Positions 43,279 to 52,943 of a DNA stretch of 64,000 bases are shown piece after piece. The first letter of the stretch is position 1; each line of letters opens with the position of its first letter. This DNA is from JAHEZL01 sp964406465 (GTDB taxonomy: Bacteria > Bacteroidota > Bacteroidia > Flavobacteriales_C > GCA-002722245). Made by a program: the position numbers and the translations under genes. Below the pieces are notes generated by a model, which had not been told where the DNA came from, made no database searches, and saw only the letters and a program-made list of their open reading frames with translations. The stretch lies in NCBI GenBank assembly GCA_964406465.1, contig CAYORT010000012.1, positions 1 through 64,000 of the forward strand, written 5' to 3'.

Positions 43279-46152
43279 TTATTCGAAAATCACTTGCACC
43301 CAACCAGTTCTTTCGCCTTCGTTGTTGGCAGTATCTGTCCATTTTACTATCCAGTAGTAAACACCAGGAGAAACGGCATTTCCATTGAATTTACCATCCC
43401 ACTCAGGTATTGCAATGTTCTCGTTTTTGTACATTAAGATTCCCCAGCGATCATAAACTTCGAAGTGTACTTTTTTCAGTTTACCAAGCGTTTCATTGGT
43501 TACCCAGAAAGGATAGAAATGGTCGTTTTTGCCGTCACCATTTGGAGTGAAAACGTTAGGGAAATCCCATTTCAATTCTGTACATTTTTCGGTTAAAACG
43601 ATAGACGCAGTATCTGCACAACCACCAATATTGGTAACAATAACTGTTATTGTACCTGCTGTTGCTGCAGTGTAAAAAGTATCAGTACTTAATGTTCCAT
43701 TCCATTTAATGGTATTGAAAGTATCAGGGATGCTTACAGTGTATTTTTGACCTTCGGTAAAACACTTAGAAGTATCGGCTGGAAGGTCAACTGTAGGAGA
43801 AGGAGAAATAGAGAAAGTAGCGTTGTCTGTACCTTTACAATTTCTAGCATCTGTAACTTCCACTGTGTATGTGCCACCAGTGTTGTAAACTTTACTTGCA
43901 CCACCTGCAACATTGTCCCACTCGTAAGTTAAAGGAGCGGTTTGAATTCCTGTAACAGTAGCTGTTAAGGTAGCAGAACCACCGGCACAAGAATTAGGAG
44001 GGTTGTTTAAAGATACGTTTAGCGGAGCACCCGCATTAACTTGTACAAATATGGTGTCTTTACAGTTTTGATTGTTTTCTACGATTACCCAATGTTTACC
44101 AGTAGTTGAAATATTGGTAGACTGACCAGTAGTAGCGTTATCCCATAAATATGAAACAGCAACCGGAACACTAATGTTTACCGAACCACCAGCACAAACC
44201 GAAGTGTCGATTGGAGTTGTTGTAGGCAATGCCTTTTGTGTAACAACGATAGTGTCTTTTGAAATACAAGCATTTGAGTTGTTAGTGGTAGTTAAGTAAT
44301 AATTACCAGCAGATTTCGCATATTTTGAAACTGAAGTTTCACCAGCAGGTGTCCATACATAACTGTAAGCACCAGCTGCACCAGATATTTGAACAGAGTC
44401 ACCAGCACAGAAGCTGAAAGTTTTCACCGGAGCATTGTTTGGCGCAGGTTTAACAGTTACGTGTTCTTGAGTGGTGTCGGGACAACCAGCACCAGCGTTA
44501 CTTAATGTAAATACGATGGTGTAATCACCAGGATTCGCATTCAATTTTGTTTTAAACCAAGGAGCGCTTATGGTAGCATTCGTTTTACCAACTGCCGGAG
44601 GAGGGGTTAAGCCAATACTCCAAGTACCTGTGCCAGCTGTTACTAATGAACTTAGGTTGATAGAGTCTCCCGGACAAATTGGCGCTGAAGGAGCATTTGT
44701 GCCAAGCGGAGAACAACAACTTTTCACTGTGATCGTGATTGAATCTAATTCAATACAAGGCTCTTGTCCGAAGTAAACCTTTACAACTGTTGAATCATTG
44801 TTGTTGAGTCCGGGATTAAATAAACCTTGAGCATTTACAAAGCCAGAAGGTTTAGATGACCAACTTCCAAAAGCAGGAGTAGCAGTTAAGTAGAAAGCCG
44901 AAGTAGAGTCGCAAATTTTAGCAGCTACCGGAGTGATTTTTGTTTTAGTAGTAATGGTATCGAAGCGAGGGAAATAAGTTTGAGGTAAGCCCAACCATAC
45001 TTCACCGTTGTTACCAGTTGAATATCCATTAACCGAGAAACCTGCTGCGCCACCTGTTGCAGCGTTAGGATTAGCAATTACTGCTAAATCGTGTGATTGA
45101 AATTCTGTATAACCGTTGATGCTGGTTTCTTTACCCACATAAATTTTACCATCTCTTCCTAAAACCATTTCACCGAAGTGACCAGAAGCGGCAACAGTAG
45201 TTAAAGCACCAGTTAAAATGTTGAATTGATGAATACCTGTATTACCAACCGATTGATCTGAATAATAGAACTTATAGCCATCTGGTGACCATTCTGAACC
45301 ATAATAGCCGAGAGTACCAACTTGGCCATCGCCATTCGGACCAAAGGTGCTTGAAGACACAATACCTGTTTTCTTATCGAAGTTGAAAATCCATGCCCCC
45401 ATACCGTTTCCGTATGCCATACCTAGTAAGTTACCACTCGGACTCAAAGCCAAAGTACCTCTACCACCGTCACTTTTATTTGGAATAACTGGTCCGGCAG
45501 CCGAAATAACCGGAGTACCAATACCACCTGCAGAAACAGGGTAAACCGCAAATTGATTTGAAGCACCTACGTGAGTTAAAACCCAAGTAGTGTCGCAGCT
45601 TTTAGCCACTGCAGTCATTGCTTCTGTACATTTTTGATTAACACCATCGCGAATCACAACATCTGTTTGAACAAAATCACCAAGTCCGCCATTTAAGGTC
45701 ATATCAATGATGTTGTATCTAAATCCATTGGGAACCGGATTGGTAACATCTTCCATGGTGAAAAGATAATATTGATTAGGGTTACCAGGAACTGGCATGC
45801 TTAAAGCTCCTTGAGCAGAACTTGAAGACCAACCACCATTATTGTCGGCTTGCCCACCACGTAGCATAACACCACCACCCATTTTCACGTGGTTTTTATT
45901 GTAAACATAAACCCCATCAGAGTAGAAAAGTACGTTACCAGAACCATCTGATACTACGGTACATCCTTCATAATATGCTCTAGCACTTTGACTATTGGCA
46001 CCTGTAGGCGAGTTACCTACGCCCGTAAATTTGAGTCCGGTTTGCCCGCCCAAATTCCAACCTCCAAAATACCACAATTCATTTTGTGCATTTAAGTTTG
46101 CAGAAATGCAAAGCAATGTTAAGGCTAACGCCTTCAGTAATTTTTTTTTCAT
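43279..46152 (-). CDS. Secreted protein with T9SS type B (CHU_C) sorting domain
   Basis: 957 residues with signal peptide (MKKKLLKALALTLLCISANLNAQ). The N-terminal 400 or so residues look like a propeller (repeats such as LFYSDGVYVYNKNH and KFYYSDQSVGNTGIHQFN). Four to five Ig/PKD-like domains with paired cysteines follow. The gliding motility-associated C-terminal domain (about 865-957) has FPNVFTPNGDGKNDHF and VYDRWGILMYKNE. Exported through T9SS and anchored or released at the surface. No catalytic motif was seen. Confidence 0.85.
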   Translation of the reverse strand: MKKKLLKALALTLLCISANLNAQNELWYFGGWNLGGQTGLKFTGVGNSPTGANSQSARAYYEGCTVVSDGSGNVLFYSDGVYVYNKNHVKMGGGVMLRGGQADNNGGWSSSSAQGALSMPVPGNPNQYYLFTMEDVTNPVPNGFRYNIIDMTLNGGLGDFVQTDVVIRDGVNQKCTEAMTAVAKSCDTTWVLTHVGASNQFAVYPVSAGGIGTPVISAAGPVIPNKSDGGRGTLALSPSGNLLGMAYGNGMGAWIFNFDKKTGIVSSSTFGPNGDGQVGTLGYYGSEWSPDGYKFYYSDQSVGNTGIHQFNILTGALTTVAASGHFGEMVLGRDGKIYVGKETSINGYTEFQSHDLAVIANPNAATGGAAGFSVNGYSTGNNGEVWLGLPQTYFPRFDTITTKTKITPVAAKICDSTSAFYLTATPAFGSWSSKPSGFVNAQGLFNPGLNNNDSTVVKVYFGQEPCIELDSITITVKSCCSPLGTNAPSAPICPGDSINLSSLVTAGTGTWSIGLTPPPAVGKTNATISAPWFKTKLNANPGDYTIVFTLSNAGAGCPDTTQEHVTVKPAPNNAPVKTFSFCAGDSVQISGAAGAYSYVWTPAGETSVSKYAKSAGNYYLTTTNNSNACISKDTIVVTQKALPTTTPIDTSVCAGGSVNISVPVAVSYLWDNATTGQSTNISTTGKHWVIVENNQNCKDTIFVQVNAGAPLNVSLNNPPNSCAGGSATLTATVTGIQTAPLTYEWDNVAGGASKVYNTGGTYTVEVTDARNCKGTDNATFSISPSPTVDLPADTSKCFTEGQKYTVSIPDTFNTIKWNGTLSTDTFYTAATAGTITVIVTNIGGCADTASIVLTEKCTELKWDFPNVFTPNGDGKNDHFYPFWVTNETLGKLKKVHFEVYDRWGILMYKNENIAIPEWDGKFNGNAVSPGVYYWIVKWTDTANNEGERTGWVQVIFE

Positions 46153-46233
46153 AATTAATTAATACCCCTTGTAATAATGCGTGCAAGATAAACAAAAATG
46201 GGAAAAACGACAATAAGTAGTTTACCTCAGGTA

Positions 46234-47928
46234 TTAATAGCGCAACAATTTTAATTGTTTGCTTTCTGTTTCGGTTTGTATATCAATGATGTAGAGGCCT
46301 GCAGCCAATTTATCTAATGAATAGCCAATGCTTTTTTGATTGTTAAAAGTGCATTGGTCTATTTGCTTTCCGTTAATATCGTAGAGGTAAATGTTGCCAG
46401 ATGAATAGGATGGAAATAAGATGGAAAGCGTGCCTCCTTGCATAAAATTGTAGCTACCGTTTATGGTTAGTTCGTTTACAGAACAAGAGCTGGGCGATAG
46501 TAATCCCCTTTCTGAAAGTCGTTTATAAATTTCGCAGTGGTATTTAGCATTAAATAGGGCGGTGTCGGCTTTTAGCAGGTTGATGGCAGCATCGGCCATG
46601 AATGTATTGGTACTTTGCATAAAAAGTGCTTCAAAAACCAGCTGATCGGTGATGTTTCTACCTAAATCGGTATTAATTTCCATCAACACCGATGACCAGA
46701 TCTCTCCGTCTTTCCATTGATTTCCGGTGTAATCATCGGGATACTGTTTGGTGCTGGCTGAGTTTCTTCCTTGCCAAGAACCATTGTTGCCATCCCAATT
46801 AAAGACTTTACTCCAGTTGTATTCACTAATACTTCTAGAATACGATGAGGCCAAATAATCGCCAAAACCTTCATCGATGGATTTTCTTTGTAAGCCAGCA
46901 TTGCTAAATGGAGCGGCATTGGCCGAGATAAAATGACCGAACTCGTGCACCACCACGTCGGCATCTTCGGCGTCATCGATACCTCCTTCACCAAAAAGTA
47001 GTGTGGCGGGTATTGTGTATTCGTCGAAAGAAGAATTTTCGGCGCCACTCCATGCGTGGGCATCTATATTAAGGTAGTTGTTTACTAAAGAGGGGTATCC
47101 AATATTGGCGAGATAATCTTTACATACAGTAAGGTGGTAGAAGCAATTGATGTCTTCAAATCCATCTTGAGATCGGTTGAATTGAAAAGTATCTTTTACC
47201 GACGTGGTAACTGTTTTATTTGGAGCATCAAAATCTTTCATTTGATAGTATTGGTTTTCCAAATAGAAGGTGTCGTTTTGAAACTTAAGAGCAACAGTTT
47301 TAAATTGCAATTGGGCATCTAAAGAACTGTTAGTGCTATTGTTGTTGTCGTAATAGGGTGCGCCATAATTTACTTGGGCGCTGGTAAGTGGGTCGGGATT
47401 AAAAACGGTAACAACAGCCGTGGTATCTGTTTTTCCCGAATAGCTGTGTTGATCAAAAGTGTATATTTTTTGTCCGTTAAGATTTTCAAATACAAAAAAG
47501 TGATTCTCTATTTTTCTGTTTGCCGGTATTAAATTGTTTTCTTGTGGGAAAAGGAAGTCACATTTTGGAACAGGAAGATTTATATCGTTTTCTGAGAAAG
47601 TAAGGGATATTACATCCACCGAAGAGGTGTTGTTTAAGATATTCACTTTCACCATAGAACGGTACACTGGAATATTAAATATTTGCTGGGTGTAGCAATA
47701 GTGTTTTCCTGCTTTGCTCTCTTTATAATACAGCAGTACAAGATTGCTGTTTTGAGAAGAAAGATTGTCGATTTTTGTTTCTAGATATTCTTTTATGCTT
47801 CTTTCATCAGAAGGAAAATCGCTTTTACTAAAGTGTAGGCGCTTTGAGAAAACAGTGTCTATATAATTCTCACTTTCTTGGGCCGAAAGAGATAAGCTTA
47901 GCAATATGAATAAAACTACTTTATACAT
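46234..47928 (-). CDS. Secreted zinc metallopeptidase with T9SS type A tail
   Basis: 564 residues. Signal peptide MYKVVLFILLSLSLSAQ. A propeptide region (about 20-240) is followed by a thermolysin-like or fungalysin-like catalytic domain: HEFGH at 328-332 gives two zinc histidines and the catalytic glutamate, and E353 in SIDEGFGDYLA is the third ligand. The last 75 or so residues (VNELTINGSYNFMQGG to LRY) form a T9SS type A sorting domain that is cleaved on secretion. An extracellular protease; the peptidase family is assigned by motif only. Confidence 0.85.
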   Translation of the reverse strand: MYKVVLFILLSLSLSAQESENYIDTVFSKRLHFSKSDFPSDERSIKEYLETKIDNLSSQNSNLVLLYYKESKAGKHYCYTQQIFNIPVYRSMVKVNILNNTSSVDVISLTFSENDINLPVPKCDFLFPQENNLIPANRKIENHFFVFENLNGQKIYTFDQHSYSGKTDTTAVVTVFNPDPLTSAQVNYGAPYYDNNNSTNSSLDAQLQFKTVALKFQNDTFYLENQYYQMKDFDAPNKTVTTSVKDTFQFNRSQDGFEDINCFYHLTVCKDYLANIGYPSLVNNYLNIDAHAWSGAENSSFDEYTIPATLLFGEGGIDDAEDADVVVHEFGHFISANAAPFSNAGLQRKSIDEGFGDYLASSYSRSISEYNWSKVFNWDGNNGSWQGRNSASTKQYPDDYTGNQWKDGEIWSSVLMEINTDLGRNITDQLVFEALFMQSTNTFMADAAINLLKADTALFNAKYHCEIYKRLSERGLLSPSSCSVNELTINGSYNFMQGGTLSILFPSYSSGNIYLYDINGKQIDQCTFNNQKSIGYSLDKLAAGLYIIDIQTETESKQLKLLRY

Positions 47929-47964
47929 TTTTGTACGATGACGTATCTCCTGTCATTTAGTTGT

Positions 47965-48834
47965 TTAATCAAATATAATTAATGCTATCGAAGCTATGGC
48001 CAGCAATATTCCAAGATAATTTATGCGACTCAATTTTTCCTTGAAAACAAAATACCCCACTAAAGTGTTCACTACAATAATGCTCAAGTTGGCCATTGGA
48101 AAAAGCTTAGAGCTATCCCAGTTACTGGCTTTACTTTCTTCTAAAGAGGAAAGGAAAAAGAAGATGGAGAAGAAATTAGGAATGCCCAACACGATACCTG
48201 CGATGATATCACGTAAGGTGGGTACCGACTGATTTTTTATTGATGAGATTGCTAAATAGATAAAGCCAAGGGCAGCTGCTATACCAAAGGTACAACCCGT
48301 AAAAAATAAATTTTCTCCTTCGGGAATGTAATAGGTTTGTCCCAGATGCAGAATAATATCAATTGCCAATCCGGCAAAGAAAAGCAGCAGCGGCAATTTC
48401 AATTTTTTACTTTCAATTTTTTGATCACCCAGGCCAGAGCTCAATACTACTGCAACTATGGCCAATACCACACCCAGATTTTGCAGTACGGTATATTCTT
48501 CGTTCAAAATAAAAATACCATAGATGATCGGACCAACAAAAGACATCTTGTTGGCAACGCTACTCACTGCCACGCCGGCCTCTTGCGAAGACCTTCCCAT
48601 GATGTTGAAAGAAACGATGAAAATTAATCCCAACAATGCTGCAAGCCAATTCCATTCAGAACTTTTGAACTCGGTGATTAAAACGCCGTTACTCATCATA
48701 AAGGCAAGTAGAAATGCTGTGATGTAATTGAATACAATGGCATTGAAAGTATTGATGCGGAATCTTTCAAAAAGCTTGAAAGCAGTGAAGAGAAAGGAAG
48801 AGCATAAAACGCCCACAAAGAGATAAAAATACAT
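47965..48834 (-). CDS. EamA/DMT family transporter
   Basis: 289 residues with ten hydrophobic helices arranged as two EamA repeats of about five. MYFYLFVGVLCSSFLFTAFKLFE opens the first; the second begins near KLPLLLFFAGLAIDI. Drug/metabolite exporter superfamily; substrate unknown. It starts about 100 bp from the divergent truA, separated by a long inverted repeat. Confidence 0.85.
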   Translation of the reverse strand: MYFYLFVGVLCSSFLFTAFKLFERFRINTFNAIVFNYITAFLLAFMMSNGVLITEFKSSEWNWLAALLGLIFIVSFNIMGRSSQEAGVAVSSVANKMSFVGPIIYGIFILNEEYTVLQNLGVVLAIVAVVLSSGLGDQKIESKKLKLPLLLFFAGLAIDIILHLGQTYYIPEGENLFFTGCTFGIAAALGFIYLAISSIKNQSVPTLRDIIAGIVLGIPNFFSIFFFLSSLEESKASNWDSSKLFPMANLSIIVVNTLVGYFVFKEKLSRINYLGILLAIASIALIIFD

Positions 48835-48845
48835 GTTGGCAAGTT

Positions 48846-48925
48846 AAAAGTAAAAAGGCAAAAGGCAAAAAAAGTTAGTTATATAATGTGTTTGCAGTGC
48901 TTTTGGCTTTTGCCTTTTTACTTTT
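48846..48925. repeat. Long inverted repeat between EamA and truA
   Basis: Arms 48846-48870 and 48901-48925 pair over 25 bp with one mismatch (AAAAGTAAAAAGGCAAAAGG and its complement), enclosing a 30-nt loop. The right arm holds the TTTG -33 element of truA. It may influence both divergent genes, or be an intergenic repeat of no function. Confidence 0.7.
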
Positions 48926-48936
48926 TACATTTACCC
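48902..48936 (+). promoter_or_regulatory. truA promoter, probably leaderless
   Basis: TTTG at 48902-48905, a 20-nt spacer and TACATTTA at 48926-48933 fit the Bacteroidota promoter, with only CCC before the ATG at 48937. The nth promoter has the same TACATTTA and spacing. Confidence 0.5.
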
Positions 48937-49683
48937 ATGCGCTTTTTTATTCATCTATCTTATTGTGGAACGGCTTATCATGGTTGGCAAAAACAACCTA
49001 ATAATACCACCGTGCAAGAGAAATTAGATTTTTGCTTAAGCAAGCTCGTTGGTGAAGAAATAGAAACTTTGGGTTGCGGAAGAACCGATAGTGGAGTGCA
49101 TGCCACCGATTTCTACGCTCATTTTGATGTAGCAGAACAGAAATTTGAAGAGCACGATTTGGCTTTTCGACTCAATAGATTTTTACCGAAGGATATTGCT
49201 GTGAAAAAGATATTTAAGGTAAACGACGATTTTCATGCGCGTTTCGATGCTAAATGGCGCGAATATGAGTATTGGATTACCTTTAAGAAAGATGCATTTT
49301 TAATTGATAGAGCATTACAGGTTCCACCAATTTTAGATGTGAAAAAAATGCGTGAAGCCGCTTCGTTATTGCTTGATTATACCGATTTTCAGTGCTTTTC
49401 AAAAGTACATACCGATGTAAATAATTTCAACTGTACAGTTCATCTTGCCGAATTTGAACAAAGAGGTGATTTGTTGGTTTTTAAAATAAGAGCCAATAGA
49501 TTCTTAAGAAATATGGTAAGAGCAATTGTGGGTACACTGTTAGAGGTAGGTAAAGGAAATGTAAGTATTGATGATTTTAAAAAGATAATTGAGTCGAAGG
49601 ATAGAAGAGAAGCCGGCTCATCTATTGATGCGCATGCTTTATATCTCAGTAAGGTGGAGTATGATTTTAATTCAAATAATTAA
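48937..49683 (+). CDS. truA: tRNA pseudouridine(38-40) synthase
   Basis: 248 residues. It isomerises uridines 38-40 in tRNA anticodon arms. Catalytic D51 is in LGCGRTDSGVHA; FIHLSYCGTAYHGWQ and RANRFLRNMVRAIVG are the other conserved blocks. The ATG at 48937 was chosen because the longer frame reads through the inverted repeat. Confidence 0.95.
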   Translation: MRFFIHLSYCGTAYHGWQKQPNNTTVQEKLDFCLSKLVGEEIETLGCGRTDSGVHATDFYAHFDVAEQKFEEHDLAFRLNRFLPKDIAVKKIFKVNDDFHARFDAKWREYEYWITFKKDAFLIDRALQVPPILDVKKMREAASLLLDYTDFQCFSKVHTDVNNFNCTVHLAEFEQRGDLLVFKIRANRFLRNMVRAIVGTLLEVGKGNVSIDDFKKIIESKDRREAGSSIDAHALYLSKVEYDFNSNN

Positions 49684-49686
49684 TTT

Positions 49687-50469
49687 ATGATTCAAAGAAT
49701 TTCGTCTGTTTTTATGTTAGCTTTTGCTTTGGCAATAGTATTTTCCTGCACCCCAAAACAAGAAGGTCCGGCACTTGAAGAGAAAGAATCTACGGTTAAC
49801 GTGAGTGGTTACAAAGACGAACAAGGCAATTTGCAATGGGTTCGTGTAGACAATGGTGAACAAATAGAAATTATAGCAGCGAGTGACTCAGCTAAGCTTC
49901 CCGATTCATTAAAGAACGAAGGGGTTATGCTAGAGTTTATTGGTAACTATTACAAAGAAAAACAACCTTTTGTGGTGCAAGGTGATACCTTTTTATATAA
50001 AACCATTTTGTACAAATCTTTTACCTTTAAAGGAAGAAGTAAACAAAATGATGATGCGCCAGTTTCGGCCAACACCGTTTTACCTTTGTCGCAAATTGAT
50101 ACCAACAATTTCTTTCAATCTTTTGTGGCTTATGTGCAAAATGGAAACATCTATGATATGATGCATTTTTATGATTCTGCTTATTATCAGCGCCGCTGTG
50201 TGCAAGGTTTGAACAACGATACAGCAAAATGCATGAATGAGCAGTTTTGTGGTGAATTTATTAAGGGGAGTGATGCCGGATTAAAGCGCGGTTGCATGGA
50301 TTTTATAGATATAGAGAGTATCGAATTTTTGGGCATAAGCAATGAAATGGATGAGAATATTGCCAATTATAAAATTTCTTCTGCCGATGGAAGAGTAATA
50401 AAAATGAGAATGTTTTATCGCAAGAAGATCAATGGGAAGAAAGTAAGTTATGGTTTTATTGGTAATTGA
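49687..50469 (+). CDS. Lipoprotein of unknown function
   Basis: 260 residues with a lipobox (FALAIVFSC, C21), so lipidated. The mature part has an acidic linker, a region with TPKQEGPALEEKESTVNVSGY, and six cysteines between about 175 and 205 (RRCVQ, KCMNEQFCGEF, RGCMDF), which may form disulfides. It starts 3 nt after truA. I do not recognise the family; low sequence complexity near the N terminus suggests a flexible tether. Confidence 0.6.
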   Translation: MIQRISSVFMLAFALAIVFSCTPKQEGPALEEKESTVNVSGYKDEQGNLQWVRVDNGEQIEIIAASDSAKLPDSLKNEGVMLEFIGNYYKEKQPFVVQGDTFLYKTILYKSFTFKGRSKQNDDAPVSANTVLPLSQIDTNNFFQSFVAYVQNGNIYDMMHFYDSAYYQRRCVQGLNNDTAKCMNEQFCGEFIKGSDAGLKRGCMDFIDIESIEFLGISNEMDENIANYKISSADGRVIKMRMFYRKKINGKKVSYGFIGN

Positions 50470-50544
50470 TGAAGCCTAAATAATTCATCTTGCATTTCTT
50501 AAGTATTTGTTTTTCATTTGTTTAAGTTGTTTCTGTTGAAAGGG

Positions 50545-50562
50545 TGGTAATGCATTATACCA
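50545..50562. promoter_or_regulatory. Candidate operator upstream of the imelysin operon
   Basis: TGGTAATGCATTATACCA is a palindrome except for a 2-bp insertion in the right half, and lies 11 bp upstream of the -33 element. It resembles AT-rich binding sites of iron regulators (for example TAATGCATTA in Fur-type boxes), but the identity of the protein is unknown. Confidence 0.4.
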
Positions 50563-50573
50563 CTTTTTAGGTA

Positions 50574-50604
50574 TTGTACCCCCCACGCCCCCTAGATATA
50601 TTTG
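50574..50604 (+). promoter_or_regulatory. Promoter of the imelysin operon
   Basis: TTG (50574-50576), 20-nt spacer, TATATTTG (50597-50604), a good fit to the Bacteroidota consensus. Expected start of transcription near 50611. Confidence 0.6.
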
Positions 50605-50616
50605 TTGCGTAAAAAA

Positions 50617-50662
50617 GGGAAACCCTACAAAAAGTGTTCGAAGCACTAATCAAGGATTTCCC
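50617..50662 (+). promoter_or_regulatory. Structured 5' leader of the imelysin operon
   Basis: Outer stem GGGAAACC (50617-50624) with GGATTTCCC (50654-50662, one bulged A) encloses an inner hairpin AGTG...CACT (50633-50647). About 34 nt then separate it from the ATG. It could be a riboswitch-like or attenuator element, but no known class is recognised. Confidence 0.4.
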
Positions 50663-50695
50663 ATCATTATTAATCGAACAATAAAAATACAAAAA

Positions 50696-51853
50696 ATGCA
50701 AACACTCGTTTCAAAAACTTTCATCAAAGGTGCCATGATGGCTTCCCTGTCGCTGGTTTTAATGTCTACATCTTGCAAAAAAGAAAAGAATACCGACGAC
50801 ACAAACAATAAAACTACATACACTATTCCTTCTACATATACCTTTACAAGAGGTGATTCATCTTCGGTGGATTATGCCGGACAAACAGATCGTATCAATC
50901 AGTTGGTTGAGTTGAACACTAAATTAAAAACAGGCGATGCCGGACAAGTACTAAGCGCTCAGGTGTTAAATGATATGTTCGCAAACACTGGCGGAAACGG
51001 TGGGGGTAATTTTTCATTTTCTTCAACTCGTCAGCTTAAAGATAAATGCTTCTCATTAGATGTTTCAATTTATACCAGCTTGTATGATTCTGCGGCTCTA
51101 GCTAGTGATAGTGGTGCTGTTGGAGCGCTTGCGGCAAACGGTAAAGCAGGCTTAATTACAAGAAGTAATAATGCCACTATATTAGTAGATAGAAATGGTT
51201 TTGAATTCACCCAAGTGAACCAAAAAGGTTTGATGGGAGCGGTTTTTCTATACAGAATTTTTAACGACTATCTAGCCGATTCTAAAATTGGAGATGCCGT
51301 TGATAACACAAATCTTGTTCCTGGTAAAAACTATACTGCTATGGAGCATGCTGCCGATGAAGCTTTTGGTTATTTTGGAGCTACTGCCGATTTTAAATCA
51401 AATTACACAGGTTCTGGTATCCAAAGATATTGGGCAAGTTACAGTAATGAGTTAGATCCAGTTTTAGGATGCAATGATAAAATTATGACTGCTTTTAGAA
51501 CAATGAGAGCTGCAATTACTAATAAAGATATGGTTACCAAAAATCAACAAAGAGAGATTCTCTATGTTGAATTAGAGAAACTTGTTGCAGCTTGCATTAT
51601 TCACTATGCTAATGAAGCATTAGCGGAGACAAATCAAGGAAATTTGTTGCATGAACTTTCTGAAATGTATGGTTTTATGCAAGGATTGAAATATAACACT
51701 GTTGAGAAAAGAAAAATTACCAATAGTGAATTAACAGTATTGTTTAATCATTTAGGTACCAATTTGTGGAATGTTAGTACTCAAGGGTTGAATGCTATTA
51801 AAGATGATTTGGCTGCTAGATACGGTTTAGAGTCGGTAAAAAATACACTGTAA
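50696..51853 (+). CDS. DUF4856 domain lipoprotein
   Basis: 385 residues with a lipobox (VLMSTSCKK, C27). The mature protein fits DUF4856, a mostly helical family related in fold to imelysin and found with it in Bacteroidota. Segments TFTRGDSSSVDYAGQTDRI, then YTAMEHAADEAFGYFG, then QNQREI-like helices are characteristic. First gene of the operon, 2 nt before the imelysin gene. Likely an outer-membrane metal-binding or substrate-capture protein (inference). Confidence 0.85.
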   Translation: MQTLVSKTFIKGAMMASLSLVLMSTSCKKEKNTDDTNNKTTYTIPSTYTFTRGDSSSVDYAGQTDRINQLVELNTKLKTGDAGQVLSAQVLNDMFANTGGNGGGNFSFSSTRQLKDKCFSLDVSIYTSLYDSAALASDSGAVGALAANGKAGLITRSNNATILVDRNGFEFTQVNQKGLMGAVFLYRIFNDYLADSKIGDAVDNTNLVPGKNYTAMEHAADEAFGYFGATADFKSNYTGSGIQRYWASYSNELDPVLGCNDKIMTAFRTMRAAITNKDMVTKNQQREILYVELEKLVAACIIHYANEALAETNQGNLLHELSEMYGFMQGLKYNTVEKRKITNSELTVLFNHLGTNLWNVSTQGLNAIKDDLAARYGLESVKNTL

Positions 51854-51854
51854 T

Positions 51855-52943
51855 ATGTTGAATAGAATACTTGGAATATTTGTTTGTGCGCTGCTCTTAT
51901 TTTCATGCAGACCAAAACCAAAAGAAGAAGAGAAGACTTTTGATTTAAAAGGTATGCTGAGTAATGTTGGCAACAACATCATCGTGCCCGCTTATCAAGA
52001 TTTGAAAAGCCAAACCAATATTCTAAGTATTGCTACAGATACATTTGTTAAAACTCCCAATGCTCAAAATTTAGCCGATTTGCAGCTCGTTTTTAAAAAT
52101 GCCTATTTGAGTTGGCAAGCTTGTGATGTTTATGATTTTGGTCCGGCTATGGATCATGCTCTTCGCGCCAACTTTAATGTGTATCCAGTAGATACTACTA
52201 AAATCACCAACAACATTGCTACTGGTTCATTTAATTTAGACATACTTTCTAACAGTGATGCAAAAGGTTTTCCTGCCATTGATTTTTTGCTGTATGGCGA
52301 AAAAAACGATGCTAATTACACAATTTATCTGTTTACTTCACATACCAATGCTGACAACAGAAAACAATATTTAAAAACTTTAGTGCAGGCTATTGCCACC
52401 AAATCAGCAGCAGTTGCCGATGCTTGGAATGCATCATACCTCAATACTTTTACTACTAGTTTAGGCTATAGTGTTGGTAGTTCTGCCGGACTTCTGGTAA
52501 ATGCCATGAATTCATATTACGAGCGTTATCTTAGAGATGGAAAACTAGGTATACCAGTAGGTATTCGCTCTTTGGGTGTTGCTTTGCCTCGACAAACAGA
52601 GGCTTATTATGGAGGCTTTTCTGCTGAACTCTTAAATGCCTCACTCAAGGCTTTTCAAGATTTGTATTTAGGTAAATATGGGTCGACGAACGGACTAGGA
52701 CTAGACGATCATTTGGTAGCTTTTGACGGGAGTGCGATCGATGAAAATATTAGAAATTATTTGGCAGATGCTATTATCGCATCAAATACACTCACCGATC
52801 CGCTATCGCAACAAATCATCAATAATCAAACTTCAGTGGAAGCAGTGTATTCTAAACTTCAAAAGGTGATTATCCCTTTAAAAGTGGATATGCCTTCAAA
52901 ATTAGGAATTCTTATTTCTTACCAAGATAACGACGGAGATTGA
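51855..52943 (+). CDS. Imelysin family lipoprotein
   Basis: 362 residues, lipobox LLFSC (C18). The imelysin fold (insulin-cleaving membrane peptidase domain, also in EfeO) is all-helical and built from two four-helix bundles. The usual GxHxxE motif appears here as GFPAIDFLLYG, so the histidine is replaced by proline; this variant occurs in Bacteroidota and suggests a binding rather than peptidase role. Overlaps the HTTM gene by 1 bp. Confidence 0.88.
   Translation: MLNRILGIFVCALLLFSCRPKPKEEEKTFDLKGMLSNVGNNIIVPAYQDLKSQTNILSIATDTFVKTPNAQNLADLQLVFKNAYLSWQACDVYDFGPAMDHALRANFNVYPVDTTKITNNIATGSFNLDILSNSDAKGFPAIDFLLYGEKNDANYTIYLFTSHTNADNRKQYLKTLVQAIATKSAAVADAWNASYLNTFTTSLGYSVGSSAGLLVNAMNSYYERYLRDGKLGIPVGIRSLGVALPRQTEAYYGGFSAELLNASLKAFQDLYLGKYGSTNGLGLDDHLVAFDGSAIDENIRNYLADAIIASNTLTDPLSQQIINNQTSVEAVYSKLQKVIIPLKVDMPSKLGILISYQDNDGD

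Larger units (their letters stand above)
50470..50695. other. Regulatory region before the imelysin operon
   Basis: 226 bp without a gene. It holds, in order, the near-palindrome TGGTAATGCATTATACCA (50545-50562), a -33 TTG (50574-50576), a -7 TATATTTG (50597-50604) and a leader of about 85 nt with paired segments (50617-50662). Confidence 0.6.
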
